From Actinomycetes bacterium (GTDB lineage Bacteria; Actinomycetota; Acidimicrobiia; Acidimicrobiales; RAAP-2), in the NCBI GenBank assembly GCA_021802025.1, contig JAKABC010000081.1, forward strand, positions 1 through 7,751: a stretch of 7,751 nt of DNA. Reading direction: 5' to 3'. Below the pieces are notes generated by a model that had not been told where the DNA came from, made no database searches, and worked only from the letters and a program-made list of their open reading frames with translations. The position numbers and the translations under genes are program-made. Positions 6,267 through 7,751 of the stretch are shown piece after piece (the first letter of the stretch is position 1; every line of letters starts with the position of its first letter).

Positions 6267-7688
6267 CTACAGCCCGGTCTGGACGATGAAGCCGCGGCCG
6301 TCACAGACCGAGCAGGGCACCGACAGGGCCTCGAGGAGACCCTCGTTGACCCGCTTGCGGGTCATCTCCACCAGACCGAGCTCGGAGATGTCGAACACCT
6401 GGGTGCGGGTCTTGTCGCGGCTGAGGGCCTGACGCAGGGCCGACGCGACGGCGTCGCGGTTGGCCTTGGACTCCATGTCGATGAAGTCGATGACGATGAT
6501 GCCGCCGATGTCGCGCAGGCGCAGCTGGCGCGCGACCTCCTCGGCCGCCTCGAGGTTGTTGCGAAACACCGTCTCTTCGAGGTTGTTCTTGCCCACGTTC
6601 TTGCCGGTGTTCACGTCGATGACCGTCAGGGCCTCGGTCCGCTCGATGATGAGCGACCCCCCCGACGGCAAGAAGACCTTGCGGTCGAGGGCCCGGTGGA
6701 GCTGCTCGTGGACGAAGTAGCGCTCGAACAGTGGCAGGGACTCCACGGCGGGGTCGTAGTACTCGATGCGGTCGGCGAGCTCGGGGTTGACGGCCAGCAC
6801 GTACTCGCGCACCTTGTCGTAGAGGTCCTCGTCGTCGATCAGCACGGCCCGGTAGTCGTCGTTGAGCTCCTCGCGCAGCACCCGCACCGCCAGGTCGAGG
6901 TCTCGGTAGATGAGCCGGGGCTGGTTGGAACGGCTCACCTCGGCCTCGATCGCCTCCCACTTCTCGCTCAGCGAGGCCACGTCGCGGGCCAGGTCGTCGG
7001 CCGACACGCCCTCGGCGGCGGTGCGCACGATCAGTCCGTGGCGCTCGGGCTTCACGTCGTCGATGATCTTGCGCAGCCGGCGACGCTCCCCGTCGGGGAG
7101 GCGCTTGGAGATGCCGATGGTGGTGGAGTTGGGCACGAGCACCACGAAGCGCCCGGGCAGGCTGACCTCCTGGGTGAGCCGAGCGCCCTTGGCGCCGATG
7201 GCGTTCTTCGTGACCTGGCAGATGATCGTCTGGCCGGCCCGGATCATCTGCTCGATGCGCATGTCCTTGACCGGTCCCTCGAGGTCGTCGGCGTCGTAGG
7301 CGACGTCGCCGCGGTACAGGACGGCGTTCTTGGGGATGCCGATGTCCACGAAGGCGAGTTCCATGCCCGGCAGCACGTTCTGGATCCGCCCGACGTAGAT
7401 GTTGCCGTCGATCTGGGAGGTCTCGTCGGCGGTCTTGGCGAGCACGTACTCGACCATCGTGCGCCCCTCGAGGGTGGCGATGTGAGTCCCCTCGGGGGTG
7501 GTGTGCACGGCCATGAGGTACCGGCCCTGGGCGCGGCCGCGCCGCTCGGTGCCCCGGCGACGACGCGCGCGGCGCGCGCCACCCTCGCCGCTCGCGGCCT
7601 CGGAGACCTGGTAGCCGTCGCGGCGGAGCAACATGCCGAGAGACGCCCTTATGTGGGCGTCGTCCTCGATCAATAGGACGCTGGTCAC
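6267..7688 (-). CDS. rng: Rne/Rng-family ribonuclease with an atypical receiver-like N-terminus (start uncertain)
   Basis: RNase E/G endonucleases cut single-stranded RNA in rRNA maturation and mRNA decay. The catalytic core, residues about 55-473, is complete: an S1 RNA-binding domain (SQIDGNIYVGRIQNVLPGM from 91, to about 175), an RNase H-like and DNase I-like region with the two metal-binding aspartates in TVIDVNTGKN (Asp358) and IDFIDME (Asp401), and the zinc-link cysteines CSVC (459 and 462) near the end. It stops soon after the zinc link, as in RNase G, with no long scaffold tail. Residues 1-37 are not ribonuclease sequence but resemble a truncated response-regulator receiver (listed separately), joined through an Arg-rich stretch (39-52). 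The GTG at 7688 has a poor Shine-Dalgarno and the frame stays open to the window edge, so the start is unknown; ATG 7514 (Met59) would give the core alone. Upstream of rplU-rpmA is a common actinobacterial position for this gene. Confidence 0.9.
   Translation of the reverse strand: MTSVLLIEDDAHIRASLGMLLRRDGYQVSEAASGEGGARRARRRRGTERRGRAQGRYLMAVHTTPEGTHIATLEGRTMVEYVLAKTADETSQIDGNIYVGRIQNVLPGMELAFVDIGIPKNAVLYRGDVAYDADDLEGPVKDMRIEQMIRAGQTIICQVTKNAIGAKGARLTQEVSLPGRFVVLVPNSTTIGISKRLPDGERRRLRKIIDDVKPERHGLIVRTAAEGVSADDLARDVASLSEKWEAIEAEVSRSNQPRLIYRDLDLAVRVLREELNDDYRAVLIDDEDLYDKVREYVLAVNPELADRIEYYDPAVESLPLFERYFVHEQLHRALDRKVFLPSGGSLIIERTEALTVIDVNTGKNVGKNNLEETVFRNNLEAAEEVARQLRLRDIGGIIVIDFIDMESKANRDAVASALRQALSRDKTRTQVFDISELGLVEMTRKRVNEGLLEALSVPCSVCDGRGFIVQTGL
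7578..7688 (-). other. Truncated response-regulator receiver fragment fused to the ribonuclease
   Basis: Residues 1-37 read as the first beta strand, the acidic pair, helix 1 and second strand of a CheY-like receiver: TSVLLIEDD (acidic cluster Glu8-Asp10), IRASLGMLLRRDGY, then QVSEAASGEGG. Receivers run about 115-120 residues with the phosphoacceptor Asp near 52-55; here the similarity stops at the GEGG and passes into the Arg-rich linker, so the acceptor Asp, the Thr/Ser switch and the Lys are all missing. It cannot work as a phosphorylated receiver. Codons also differ from the ribonuclease part (CTA, TTG twice, ATA, AGG, TCT within the first 22 codons or so). The 63 bases further out (7689-7751) are open in the same frame and hold no other recognisable feature. 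It may be a real fusion, a deletion remnant or an assembly join. Confidence 0.7.
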
Positions 7689-7751
7689 GCCGGTCTGGAC
7701 GTCTTCGCTCGCGGTGGCGCCAGGCGGGTGCCGGCCGACCGGGATGAGCGC

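Overview
The window is very GC-rich (roughly 70% or more by eye), with high-GC codon use, frequent GTG starts and tight spacing between genes. The gene content (Rne/Rng ribonuclease, L21, L27, Obg, ProB, ProA) and composition suggest a member of the Actinomycetota, possibly an uncultured Acidimicrobiia-like lineage. That placement is inference; no rRNA marker is present. No tRNA, rRNA, CRISPR array, insertion sequence or phage gene was seen.

Layout, left to right. Positions 1-4563 are a minus-strand block: the N-terminal half of proA (cut by the left edge), proB, the GTPase gene obg, and a class III PLP aminotransferase of unknown substrate as first gene. A 206-bp divergent intergenic region (4564-4769) follows, with an A-rich patch and small inverted repeats. 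Two plus-strand genes come next: an HU-type nucleoid protein with its own terminator, and a small SRPBCC/START-like protein. A strong two-way hairpin (5617-5649) separates these from a second minus-strand block: rpmA (L27), rplU (L21) and an Rne/Rng-family ribonuclease that runs towards the right edge.

Biologically, the ribonuclease-L21-L27 cluster and Obg serve RNA processing and ribosome assembly, and proB-proA carry out the first two steps of proline synthesis from glutamate. In many Gram-positive bacteria these lie together as rplU-rpmA-obg-proB-proA. Here about 2.5 kb holding three genes, two on the opposite strand, separates rpmA from obg.

The most unusual point is at the right edge. 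The ribonuclease frame begins with about 37 residues that look like the start of a two-component response-regulator receiver domain, cut before the phosphoacceptor aspartate and joined in frame, through an Arg-rich GC-repeat stretch, to a complete catalytic core. Codon use differs sharply across the join. It may be a real gene fusion or deletion, or an assembly chimera; the sequence alone cannot decide. A second oddity is that six of the eight complete genes end in TAG.
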